A stretch of DNA of 64,000 nucleotides. Origin: UBA4085 sp964556755 (GTDB lineage Bacteria > Acidobacteriota > Aminicenantia > Aminicenantales > UBA4085). The stretch's first letter is position 1. Each line of letters opens with the position of its first letter. The DNA lies in assembly GCA_964556755.1 (NCBI GenBank), contig CAZKXI010000003.1:62001-126000 (forward strand). Reading direction: 5' to 3'. The notes beneath the pieces are model-generated. The model made no database searches and had not been told where the DNA came from. It was given only the letters and a program-made list of their open reading frames with translations. The translations under genes were made by a program, and so were the position numbers. Below are positions 32,889 through 40,568 of this stretch, piece by piece.

Positions 32889-35323
32889 GCCTTCACCACC
32901 TCGGCCATGACGGTGTGCTGGGCGTTGGCGAAGGCCAGGGCCGTGGCCCGCCTCGAGGTCAGGACATTGATCGAGCCGCGGGTGTCGACGCCGGCGGCGT
33001 CCGGCGTCCACCAGGCCCCCTGCGGCAGGGCGACCACTCCCGGCATGATGCGGCGGGTAACGCGGCAGGCGACATAGACCGCGCCGCGCTCGTTGAAGAC
33101 CCGGACCCGGTCGCCGTCGCGCAGGCCGCGGGCGGCGGCGTCGGCGGGATGAATGGCCAGACGGCGGGGGAAGGCCTCCTGCAGGGCGGCCACGTTGTCC
33201 ATCGTGGAATGGACGCTCGCCAGGGTGTGGGGCCCGATGACCTGGAGCGGGGCGCGGGCGGCTTCGGGGCCGAAGGGGCTCTCCCACTCCGGGATGTACT
33301 TGGGCACGGCCGGGATGTCCGCGGGCCGCTTCATGTCGAACAGGCGCTTGGAGAAGATCTCGATCCGGCCCGAGGGCGTCGGCAAGGGGTGCCGGGCCGG
33401 ATCGCGCCGGAAGTCGGCGAAGGCCACGGCCGGCTTGGTCACCGGCAGGGCGTAGACGCCGGCGTTGGACCTCTCGAGCTCGTCGAGGGAGGGGAGGCCG
33501 GGATAGCGGGCCCGCCGCAGCTCGTCGATGGCCCAAGCCGTCCAGCCGCGCTCGTCGCGCCCCTCGGTATAGGCTTCGCCCAGGCCCAGCCGGCCGGCGA
33601 TGTCGGCGCAGATGCGGTAGTCGCTCCGGGCCTCGCCCGGCGGGTCGACGATCTTGGGCATCAGCAGGACCTCGTCGCCGTACTTCCAGCCGTCGGCCAC
33701 GCCCCAGGTCTCGAGCTGGGTGCAGGCCGGCAGGACCAGGTCGGCGAAGCGGGCCGAGGAGGTCAGGAAGTTGTCCTGCACGGCGATGAACTCGACCCGC
33801 TTCTCGTCGCGCAGGAGGGCCGCGGTCCGGTTGATGTCGGCGTGCTGGTTGACCAGGATGTTGGAAGCCACGGCGTAGATCATCTTGATATTCGAGGTCA
33901 GCCGCTCGGCGCCGACCAGTCCGTCGGCGGCGGTCATCTCGGTCCCGCGCTCCACCGCGTCGGTCCAGAGGAAGGCCGGGATCTGGGCCTTGACCGGGTT
34001 GGGGCCGGTCGGGAAGACCGTCCAGAGGGGGCCGCCGTCGGGAGCCTGAAGGCCCAGCCCGCCGGCCCAGCCGCCGGGGACGCCGACGTTGCCGGTGATG
34101 GCCGGCAGGACGCAGCCCGCCCGGACGGTCTGCTCGCCGAAGGCCCGCCGCTGCGGGCCGTAGCCCATGACCAGCATGGCCGGCTTGGCCGTCGCGTATT
34201 CGCGGGCCAGCCGGGCGATCACGGCCCGCGGCACGCCGCAGATGCCCTCGGCCCAGGCCGGGGTCTTGGCCTGGCCGTCGCGGGCGCCGAGGATGTAGTC
34301 CTTATAGGACTCCTCGCCCTCGGCCCCGGCCGGCATCTGGCTCGCGTCGAAGCCCAGGCAATGGCCGGCTACGAAGGCCTTGTCGGTGAGCCCTTCGCTG
34401 ATGATGACGTGGGCCATGGCCGAGAGCATGGCGGCGTCGGTGCCGGGCCGGACGGGCACCCACTCGTCGGCCAGGGCCACGGCGCTGAGGGTCAGGCGCG
34501 GGTCGACGCAGACGATGCGGGCGCCCTTGTCCTTGGCCAGTCGGAGGAAGTGCTCGGAGTTTGTGCCGTCGCGCATCTCGCAGGGATTCCAGCCCCACAT
34601 CAGGATCATGCGGGCGTTGACCCAGTCCTGGCGCTGATTTCCGGTGACACTGGTGCCGTAGACCGTGGGCGTGGCGGCGGCCATAGCCGCCCAGGAGTAG
34701 TTGTTGTAGTAGCCGAGCGAGCCGCCGAACAGGTTCATCAGCCGCTGGGCCGTCTGGCGGCCGTTGATCTGGCTGTAGCTTCCGGTGCCGTACGGGACGA
34801 AGATGGAGGCGTTGCCGTAGGCCGCCTTGATCCGCTTCATCTGCGAGGCCATGAGGTCGAGGGCCTCGTCCCAGGAGATGCGCGTGAAGGCGGCGTCGCC
34901 GCGGCGCCCGGTCCGCCGGAGGGGATCAAGGAGGCGGTCGGGATGGTCCTGGCGGCCCCGGTAGAGCCGGCCGCGGATGCAGGGGCGAAGCTGGGGCGCC
35001 TCGATGCCGTCGGTCGGGCGGTCGTCGCCTTCGATGCGGATGATGCGGCCTCTCTCGACGAAGACCTTGAGCAGGCAGCGGCCGCCGCAGTTGTGGGACG
35101 GGCAGCCGGTGCGGACCATCGTGACGCCGGAGCCGTCCTGGAGAGCCGGGCGGGGGACAGCGGGGCGCGAAGGCTTGGGCGCGCCCTTGAGCTTGAGAGA
35201 GACGGCTCCGGCGCCGACGGCGGCGCTCCAGCCGAGGAAGCTGCGGCGTTTCATCGGTTGGGTGTCGATGCGGCGGGGCATGGGGGAGCCGCCGAGCGAA
35301 GCGTCGCGGCGTCGGCGGCTCAT
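32885..35323 (-). CDS. dmsA: DMSO-reductase-family molybdopterin catalytic subunit, Tat-exported
   Basis: 812 residues from the farthest ATG; starts at 35281 or 35254 (directly before KRRSFLGWSAAVGAG, the Tat signal) are equally possible because no ribosome site is clear. A [4Fe-4S] motif near the N-terminus (CPSHNCGGRCLL plus LRPCIRG) is followed by molybdopterin-binding domains. In NNYSWAAM the Ser (residue 210 from the first start) sits where DmsA has its molybdenum ligand. YGTGSYSQINGRQTAQRLMN is also DmsA-like. It reduces S- or N-oxides or a related acceptor in the periplasm. Operon with dmsB; no membrane anchor or DmsD chaperone in the window. Confidence 0.9.
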   Translation of the reverse strand: MSRRRRDASLGGSPMPRRIDTQPMKRRSFLGWSAAVGAGAVSLKLKGAPKPSRPAVPRPALQDGSGVTMVRTGCPSHNCGGRCLLKVFVERGRIIRIEGDDRPTDGIEAPQLRPCIRGRLYRGRQDHPDRLLDPLRRTGRRGDAAFTRISWDEALDLMASQMKRIKAAYGNASIFVPYGTGSYSQINGRQTAQRLMNLFGGSLGYYNNYSWAAMAAATPTVYGTSVTGNQRQDWVNARMILMWGWNPCEMRDGTNSEHFLRLAKDKGARIVCVDPRLTLSAVALADEWVPVRPGTDAAMLSAMAHVIISEGLTDKAFVAGHCLGFDASQMPAGAEGEESYKDYILGARDGQAKTPAWAEGICGVPRAVIARLAREYATAKPAMLVMGYGPQRRAFGEQTVRAGCVLPAITGNVGVPGGWAGGLGLQAPDGGPLWTVFPTGPNPVKAQIPAFLWTDAVERGTEMTAADGLVGAERLTSNIKMIYAVASNILVNQHADINRTAALLRDEKRVEFIAVQDNFLTSSARFADLVLPACTQLETWGVADGWKYGDEVLLMPKIVDPPGEARSDYRICADIAGRLGLGEAYTEGRDERGWTAWAIDELRRARYPGLPSLDELERSNAGVYALPVTKPAVAFADFRRDPARHPLPTPSGRIEIFSKRLFDMKRPADIPAVPKYIPEWESPFGPEAARAPLQVIGPHTLASVHSTMDNVAALQEAFPRRLAIHPADAAARGLRDGDRVRVFNERGAVYVACRVTRRIMPGVVALPQGAWWTPDAAGVDTRGSINVLTSRRATALAFANAQHTVMAEVVKA

Positions 35324-35341
35324 GGCGTGATTCTACCGCAA

Positions 35342-35383
35342 TTGGGGGACACCATACATAACTCCCGAATACATTTGTTGACG
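35342..35383 (+). repeat. Degenerate solo terminal repeat of the 6460-6684 element family
   Basis: Begins TTGGGGGACACCATACATAA and continues into CTCCCGAATACATTTGTTG and ACG, aligned with 6463-6505 with several substitutions. Lies in the 244-base gap between divergent dmsA and hexokinase genes. Confidence 0.65.
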
Positions 35384-35509
35384 ACCCCCGTCGCCGTTCG
35401 GTTCCAAATCGGTCCTGTGCTGATATTCGGTAGCGCCGGCGGTCCTGGTCAGGCCTTCGCTCCCGAGGGCCTTTCCTGAGCCACCCCTCCCCGAGAAGAT
35501 CGATGCGGA

Positions 35510-35538
35510 TTGACTCGCGGCGACGGCCGCGATATCTT
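35510..35538 (+). promoter_or_regulatory. sigma70-like promoter of the hexokinase gene
   Basis: TTGACT (35510-35515), 17 bases, TATCTT (35533-35538); the GTG start is at 35568. Confidence 0.65.
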
Positions 35539-35567
35539 CGGACGGACCCATCATCGAGGCGATCAGC

Positions 35568-36893
35568 GTGGACGACTTGAGCATCCCCGGCCTGAAGGCC
35601 CTTTTCAGCTACCCCCCGGCGGCGATGCGCCGGACCGTCACCGCTTTCCAGTCGGAGATGGACGCCGGCCTGCGCGGAGCGGCGAGCTCCCTCAAGATGC
35701 TGCCGGCCTACATCGACAATCCGACGGGGCGGGAGCGGGGCGAATTCCTGGCTCTCGATCTGGGCGGCTCGAACTATCGCGTCCTGCGGGTCGTCCTCAA
35801 GGGCGACGGGAGCGAGCCGGACGTCACGGCCCGCAAGTTCAGCCTGACTCCCCGGGAGACGGACGGGAGCGCCGGGTCGCTCTTCGGCGCCCTGGCCCGC
35901 TCCATCCAGGCCTTCGGGGCCGAGCTGGGCGGCGCGGGCGAGCGCCCGCTGGGCTTTACCTTCTCGTTCCCCATCCGCCAGACGACCATCGACCGGGGCG
36001 AGCTGATCGTCTGGACCAAGGGCTGGTCGGCGGCCGGCGTCGTCGGCCGGGACGTGGTCGGTCTGCTCAACCAAGCCCTCGAGCGGGAGGGGGCGCGGGG
36101 CGTCCGCGTCGTCTCGCTGGACAACGATACGACCGGCACCCAGATGGCCCGCGCGTACCTCGACCCGAGCTGCGACATCGGCTGCATCCTGGGCACGGGG
36201 ACCAACATCTGCTACCGGGAGCGGGTCGGGCGCATCCGCAAGCCCCTGGGGCCATATGCCGGCGAGGCGATGATCGTCAACATGGAGTCCGGCGGCTTCG
36301 ACAAGGCCCTGCCCCGGAATGGATTCGATGAGAGGCTGGATGCGGACAGCGAGAATCCCGGCTTCCAATGGGAAGAGAAGATGGTCTCCGGCAAGTACTT
36401 GGGCGAGCTGGTTCGGCTGATCGCGGCCGAGCGGACGGAGCAGGGACTCATGTTCGGCGGCCGTCTGCCGGAGGCGTTGGCCGAGCGGGAGCGGTTCGGG
36501 AGCGAGAGAGTCTGCGCCATCAAGGAAGATGCCACGCCCGCGGCGGACGGCGTGCGGGCGATGCTGGCGGAGCTAGGCGTCAAGGGCGCGAGCGGGCCGG
36601 ATGCCGCGGCGCTGCGGGAGATCGCATGGCTCGTTTCGCGCCGGGCGGCCCGCGTCGCCGCTGTCGTGCTGGCCGCTGCCGCGGCCTGGATCGATCCGGG
36701 CTTGGATCGCGACCACACCATCGCCATTGACGGCAGCGTCTTCGAGAAGCACCCCGGATTCGCGGCCGATATGGACGCGGCCTTCCGCGAGATCCTGGGC
36801 ATCAAGGCGAGCCGCATTCGAACCGCCTTAACCCACGACGGCTCGGGGCTGGGCGCCGCCGTCATCGCCGCCGTCTCCGTCGCCGCCAAATAG
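35568..36893 (+). CDS. Eukaryotic-type hexokinase
   Basis: 441 residues from a GTG. Both halves of the classic hexokinase fold are clear: the phosphate-binding strand FLALDLGGSNYRVLRV, the sugar-binding LGFTFSFPIRQTTIDRGELI and WTKGWSAAGVVG, the catalytic Asp in VVSLDNDTTGTQMA, and the second phosphate motif GCILGTGTNICYRE. It phosphorylates glucose or other hexoses with ATP. This is the Hexokinase_1/2 family usual in eukaryotes and rare in bacteria, which more often have ROK or Glk glucokinases. The stop codon lies inside the left terminal repeat of the element at 36888-37243. Confidence 0.93.
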   Translation: MDDLSIPGLKALFSYPPAAMRRTVTAFQSEMDAGLRGAASSLKMLPAYIDNPTGRERGEFLALDLGGSNYRVLRVVLKGDGSEPDVTARKFSLTPRETDGSAGSLFGALARSIQAFGAELGGAGERPLGFTFSFPIRQTTIDRGELIVWTKGWSAAGVVGRDVVGLLNQALEREGARGVRVVSLDNDTTGTQMARAYLDPSCDIGCILGTGTNICYRERVGRIRKPLGPYAGEAMIVNMESGGFDKALPRNGFDERLDADSENPGFQWEEKMVSGKYLGELVRLIAAERTEQGLMFGGRLPEALAERERFGSERVCAIKEDATPAADGVRAMLAELGVKGASGPDAAALREIAWLVSRRAARVAAVVLAAAAAWIDPGLDRDHTIAIDGSVFEKHPGFAADMDAAFREILGIKASRIRTALTHDGSGLGAAVIAAVSVAAK

Positions 36894-37243
36894 GGGTACA
36901 GTATACATAATTCCCTATTTTTCCCCTCAACTTGGGTTGCAGTTTACGCAATTCTCCTTTTCTCTTAGCGGGCTCCTCGCGGCGAAAGAAATGGCTCTTC
37001 GCCAATTTCCGGGAAGGCCAAGAGGTTCGGGGTATCGGCCAACGGCGGAGAAGCGCCGGTTGAGCCCGTGTTGGTAGCCCCTTGATGATGCGTGGCAACA
37101 AGATCGAGCCAAGACTCCGTGGCCCGATCCGGACACAGGTGCAGGCTCAACCAAGCAGCCGGGCCGATACCCCAAACCGCCCTTCCCGGAATTGGGCGAA
37201 GAACCAAAAAATAGGGATTTATGTATACTGCACCCCTATTTTA
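36888..37243. mobile_element. 356-bp transposon-like element enclosing a long structured inverted repeat
   Basis: Ends of about 33 bases are near-perfect inverted repeats (left begins AAATAGGGGTACAGTATACA; the complement of the right differs at two or three positions) and belong to the 6460-6684 family. Each end also folds on itself (AAATAGGG with CCCTATTT). Inside, 36993-37205 is a separate inverted repeat shared with 44311-44506. The left end supplies the hexokinase stop codon (36891-36893), and the right end runs into the TATAAT box upstream of the lipase gene. It fills the 360-base gap; no open frame is credible. Confidence 0.75.
36993..37205 (-). repeat. Large hairpin repeat, copy A (minus orientation)
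   Basis: Arms 36993-37040 and 37162-37205 pair over about 44 positions with a few mismatches and a 4-base bulge next to GGAAGG. Inside, GGTTGAGCC (37058-37066) pairs exactly with GGCTCAACC (37144-37152). In minus orientation the internal blocks CGGCTGCTTGGTTGAGCC, GGCTCGATCTTGT and ACACGGGCTCAACCGGCG are the same as in copy B at 44311-44506. Confidence 0.85.
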
Positions 37244-37247
37244 TAAT
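37242..37247 (+). promoter_or_regulatory. Consensus -10 box TATAAT at the edge of the element
   Basis: TATAAT at 37242-37247 abuts the right end of the element; TTATGT at 37219-37224, 17 bases upstream and inside it, is a weak -35. Transcription would start at about 37254, the lipase ATG. Confidence 0.5.
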
Positions 37248-37253
37248 CCCCTC

Positions 37254-38069
37254 ATGAAAGACCTCGTCGAGAAGGAAGGCCTCCTGTACCGCACTTGGGA
37301 CGCCGCGTCGCCGCGGGCGGTCCTGCTCCTCGTCCACGGCATGGGCGCCCACACGGCCCGCTGGGATTTCCTCGGCTCCCACCTGGCCGCCCGCGGAGTG
37401 ACGTCCTACGGCCTGGAGCTGCGCGGCTTCGGCCGGACGCCCGACCGCCCCCGCGGCCACGTCGACTCGTTCTCCGTTTGGGAGGAGGACATCCTCCGTC
37501 TGCGCCGGATCATCGAGCTCGATCACCCGGGCAAGAAGGTCTTTCTCCTGGGCGAGAGCCTGGGCGGGATCCCCGTCTTCAACCTGGCCGCCTCCCAACC
37601 CGGGGCCTTCGCCGGGCAGATCCACATCTCGCCCTGCTTTAAGAACGGACTGAAGTTCCCCCTCTCCTCCTACCTGACCCTGGTCGGCCAATATCCCTTC
37701 AACAAGCGCAAGACCATCCCCGTCCCCTTCACCGCGGCCATGTGCACGCGCGACGCGGAATACGCCGCGGTCATGGACGCCAATCCCGACGAGCTGCGCG
37801 TGTCCAGCCTGAAGATGCTGATGGACACCATGTCCGAACAGAGAAAAGCCTTCCGCGCCGCGGCCCGCGCTTCCGTCCCCGTCCTGTTCCTCCTGGCCGG
37901 CAAGGACTATCTCGTCAACGCCGCGGCTTCGCACAAGCTCTTCGCCAAGCTTGCCCTGGCCGACAAGACCGTCATCGAGTACCCCGAGATGCACCACGCC
38001 CTGTCGATCGACCTGGGGCGCGAGCGCGTCTTCGACGACATTCTGACCTGGCTTCAGCCGCGGGCCTGA
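37254..38069 (+). CDS. Alpha/beta hydrolase, monoacylglycerol-lipase-like
   Basis: 271 residues from the ATG at 37254; an earlier ATG at 37221 falls inside the repeat element. Serine hydrolase features: oxyanion HGMGAHTARWD, nucleophile elbow GESLGG (Ser), acid Asp in LFLLAGKDYLVN and His in YPEMHHALS. It fits the Hydrolase_4 family of monoacylglycerol lipases. No signal peptide, so cytoplasmic. The glycerol kinase gene begins 1 base after its stop, which supports release of glycerol followed by its phosphorylation. There is no ribosome site, consistent with a leaderless start. Confidence 0.88.
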   Translation: MKDLVEKEGLLYRTWDAASPRAVLLLVHGMGAHTARWDFLGSHLAARGVTSYGLELRGFGRTPDRPRGHVDSFSVWEEDILRLRRIIELDHPGKKVFLLGESLGGIPVFNLAASQPGAFAGQIHISPCFKNGLKFPLSSYLTLVGQYPFNKRKTIPVPFTAAMCTRDAEYAAVMDANPDELRVSSLKMLMDTMSEQRKAFRAAARASVPVLFLLAGKDYLVNAAASHKLFAKLALADKTVIEYPEMHHALSIDLGRERVFDDILTWLQPRA

Positions 38070-38070
38070 C

Positions 38071-39582
38071 TTGAAGTACGTTCTGGCGATCGACCAGGGG
38101 ACGACCGGCAGCCGGGCCATCGCCTACGACCGTCAAGGCCGCCCCATCGTCTCCTCGTACCGGGAATTTCCCCAATACTTCCCCCGCCCCGGCTGGGTCG
38201 AGCATGACCCGCGCGAGATCTGGGCCAGCGTCCGCGCCACGGTCGAGGAGGTCCTGCGCAACCTGCCGGCCGGGGCCGTGGCCGCCATCGGCATCACCAA
38301 TCAGCGCGAGACGGCGGTCCTCTGGGACCGCAAGACGGGCCAGCCGGTCTCCAATGCCATCGTCTGGCAGTGCCGCCGGACCGCCCCCCGCTGCGAGGCG
38401 CTGCGCCGGGAGCGGGGGATGGAAGCCCTCATCCGGCGCCGGACGGGGCTGCCGCTGGACGCCTACTTCTCCGCCACCAAGATCGAATGGCTGATCAAGA
38501 GGCTCGGCCTCAAGGCCCGGGCCAGCCGCGGCGAGCTTCTCTTCGGCACCACGGACTCCTGGGTCCTGTGGAATCTCACGGGGGGCCGGATCCACGCGAC
38601 CGACCCGACCAACGCCTCCCGGACGATGCTCTACGACATCGACCGCCGCCGCTTCGACGAGGACCTGCTCCGCGTCTTCGGCGTCCCGGCGGCTCTGCTG
38701 CCCGAAGTCCGCCCCTCCTCCGGAGATTTCGGCCGGACGGCGCGGAGCGGCGTCCTTCCCGAAGGCCTTCCCATCACCGGCATCGCCGGCGACCAGCAGG
38801 CGGCCCTCTTCGGCCAGGCCGGCTTCGCCCGCGGCGCCATCAAGGCCACCTATGGCACGGGCTGCTTCATCCTCCTCAACGCCGGCCGGTCCCGGCCCGA
38901 CTCCCGCCACGGTCTGCTGACCACCCTGGCCTGCGGGCCCGACGGGAAGGCCGTCTACGCCCTGGAAGGCTCGGTCTTCGTGGCCGGCGCGGCCATCCAG
39001 TGGCTGCGCGACAAGCTCGGCCTGCTCCGGACGGCGGCCGAGTCGCAGGGGCTGGCCGAGTCCGTGCCCGACAACGGCGGGGTCTACTTCGTCCCGGCGT
39101 TCGTCGGCCTGGGAGCGCCTTACTGGGACGCCGGCGCCCGCGGCACCCTGGTCGGCCTGACCCGCGGCACCGAGCGGGCCCATATCGTCCGGGCCGCCCT
39201 GGAGTCCATCGCCTACGCCACCCGCGACGTGCTGGAGACCATGGCCAGGGATTCCGGGCTGCGGATCAAGGACCTGCGGGTGGACGGCGGCGGGGCGGCC
39301 AATACCTTTCTCTGCCGCTTCCAGGCCGGCGTCTTGGGCCTCCCGGTCCTGCGGCCGGCCACAATCGAGACGACGTCCCTTGGCGCCGCCTATCTGGCCG
39401 GTCTGGCCGTCGGCTATTGGCGCGATAAGGGCGAGATCGAGCGGCTGTGGGAGATGGAAAGGCGCTTCGCTCCGGAATTCTCCCGGGCCGAGTCGGAGCG
39501 CCTCTACGCGGGCTGGAAGAACGCCGTCCGCCGGGCCCTGGCGCCGCGGCGGAAGGCCTCCATCGGGCTCGTCAGAAGCTGA
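38071..39582 (+). CDS. glpK: Glycerol kinase
   Basis: 503 residues from a TTG. FGGY-family kinase with the nucleotide-binding start YVLAIDQGTTGSRAIAYD, the glycerol-contacting WVEHDPREIW and NQRETAVLWD, GIAGDQQAALFGQ, and the second ATP site KATYGTGCFIL. Converts glycerol and ATP to sn-glycerol 3-phosphate in the cytoplasm. It follows the lipase gene with a 1-base gap, so it is probably translated by re-initiation. Its last 11 bases overlap the end of a convergent gene. Length and motifs match the family throughout. Confidence 0.95.
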   Translation: MKYVLAIDQGTTGSRAIAYDRQGRPIVSSYREFPQYFPRPGWVEHDPREIWASVRATVEEVLRNLPAGAVAAIGITNQRETAVLWDRKTGQPVSNAIVWQCRRTAPRCEALRRERGMEALIRRRTGLPLDAYFSATKIEWLIKRLGLKARASRGELLFGTTDSWVLWNLTGGRIHATDPTNASRTMLYDIDRRRFDEDLLRVFGVPAALLPEVRPSSGDFGRTARSGVLPEGLPITGIAGDQQAALFGQAGFARGAIKATYGTGCFILLNAGRSRPDSRHGLLTTLACGPDGKAVYALEGSVFVAGAAIQWLRDKLGLLRTAAESQGLAESVPDNGGVYFVPAFVGLGAPYWDAGARGTLVGLTRGTERAHIVRAALESIAYATRDVLETMARDSGLRIKDLRVDGGGAANTFLCRFQAGVLGLPVLRPATIETTSLGAAYLAGLAVGYWRDKGEIERLWEMERRFAPEFSRAESERLYAGWKNAVRRALAPRRKASIGLVRS

Positions 39583-40447
39583 TCCGGACGCCGGCCTGCG
39601 CCGACAGCCCGCTCAGACCGATGGCGGCCTTGCGGGCGTTGGCCGCGCCGGCCACGTCGGGGCCGTTCTCGCCGAAGAACCAGGCTCGTTGATGCGTTCC
39701 CCCCGCGGTCATGTCATAGGCCCAGAGGTAATAGGCGTCCGAGCTGCCGGCGATCGTCCCGCTGCTGTCGCTGCCGACCCGGGCCCAGTTGCCCTTGAGG
39801 TCGGTGACCTGGCCGGTGCGGTAGAGGGCGTCGAGGACGAGAGAGATGCTCTTGAGCAGCCGGTAAGAGACGCCCAGCCCGGCCTGCGCCCCGAGGCTGG
39901 TCTTGGTGGCCGTGAAGGTGACGGTCTGCTCGGTCTGCAGGAGGGTCGAGGTCGAGGGGTTGTCGGCGTTGAACTGGACGATCTGAAAGAGCGGCCCGGC
40001 GAAGGCGTCCAGGGTCAGGCGCGGCCCCAGGGCTCGGGTGAAGTGCAGGTTGAGGAAGAAGGGCAGGACCGACAGCCGGGAGACGAGGGTCGACTCGACG
40101 TTGAAGGCGACGTCCTCCGCGATTCCGGCGTACTGGACCGTGCCTTCGCTGCGGATCCGGTAGTACCCGCCGCCGACGCCCACGCCCAGGCTTCCGCCCA
40201 GCGGCAGGATGACTTCGATCTGGAAGCCCAGTCCCCGGCCCAGCTCTTCGTAGGCGCCGCTCATCGAAGTCGAAGCGGCCTTCAGGTATCCGTTCTCGCC
40301 GACGATGCAGTCGTTGTACTCGCCGCCGCCGATGCCGGGCCACAGCCCGGTCAGCTTGTAGGACAGGAGCGGCTTGTCGGCGGGGGCCGCGGCGAGGGCG
40401 GCCGTCGCGGCCAGGACGATCAGGGCGAAAAGGGCGGTTTTCTTCAT
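39572..40447 (-). CDS. Outer-membrane beta-barrel-like protein, unknown
   Basis: 291 residues from the ATG giving MKKTALFALIVLAATAALAA, a signal peptide, with a GAGGATT site upstream. The mature protein consists of amphipathic strands with glycine-rich turns (GGSLGVGVGGGYYRIRSEG; RLTLDAFAGPLFQIVQFNAD; SLGAQAGLGVSYRLLKSISL) and ends SAQAGVRISF, with a C-terminal Phe typical of outer-membrane proteins. Probably a 10-12-stranded barrel. It is convergent with glpK (11-base overlap of the ends) and divergent from the acyltransferase-like gene. Confidence 0.75.
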   Translation of the reverse strand: MKKTALFALIVLAATAALAAAPADKPLLSYKLTGLWPGIGGGEYNDCIVGENGYLKAASTSMSGAYEELGRGLGFQIEVILPLGGSLGVGVGGGYYRIRSEGTVQYAGIAEDVAFNVESTLVSRLSVLPFFLNLHFTRALGPRLTLDAFAGPLFQIVQFNADNPSTSTLLQTEQTVTFTATKTSLGAQAGLGVSYRLLKSISLVLDALYRTGQVTDLKGNWARVGSDSSGTIAGSSDAYYLWAYDMTAGGTHQRAWFFGENGPDVAGAANARKAAIGLSGLSAQAGVRISF

Positions 40448-40472
40448 GGCAATCCTCATGATGGGAACGCCT

Positions 40473-40501
40473 ATTCTCCGACGCCCTCGCGCGAAAGTCA
40501 A
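40473..40501 (-). promoter_or_regulatory. Possible promoter of the barrel gene
   Basis: Minus strand TTGACT (40496-40501), 17 bases, GAGAAT (40473-40478); gene start at 40447. The -10 box is weak. Confidence 0.4.
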
Positions 40502-40533
40502 ACCGGGCCGCGGCGGCTCTCATCCGCGGGGGA

Positions 40534-40562
40534 TTGCCAAGCCTTCGGGGGTCGGGTATAAA
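40534..40562 (+). promoter_or_regulatory. sigma70-like promoter giving a leaderless transcript
   Basis: TTGCCA (40534-40539), 17 bases, TATAAA (40557-40562). The predicted start (about 40569) is the ATG of the next gene, which has no ribosome site. Confidence 0.65.
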
Positions 40563-40568
40563 CGGGCT

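Noticed and set aside
32256..33536. Longer 426-codon reading of the dmsB frame
   Set aside because: The part upstream of 32888 overlaps dmsA in another frame and is Arg/Pro-rich; the ATG at 32888 overlapping the dmsA stop gives the normal DmsB length.
32915..35479. 854-codon open frame on the plus strand opposite dmsA
   Set aside because: Low-complexity Gly/Val/Arg composition and complete overlap with a well-supported DmsA gene.
36927..37175. Small minus-strand open frame sharing HGLNRRFSAVGRY with a plus-strand frame at 44354-44680
   Set aside because: The similarity is at DNA level within the large hairpin repeat, extends beyond the frames and includes complementary arms; two further reading frames are open equally well. 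A non-coding structured repeat explains it better than a protein.
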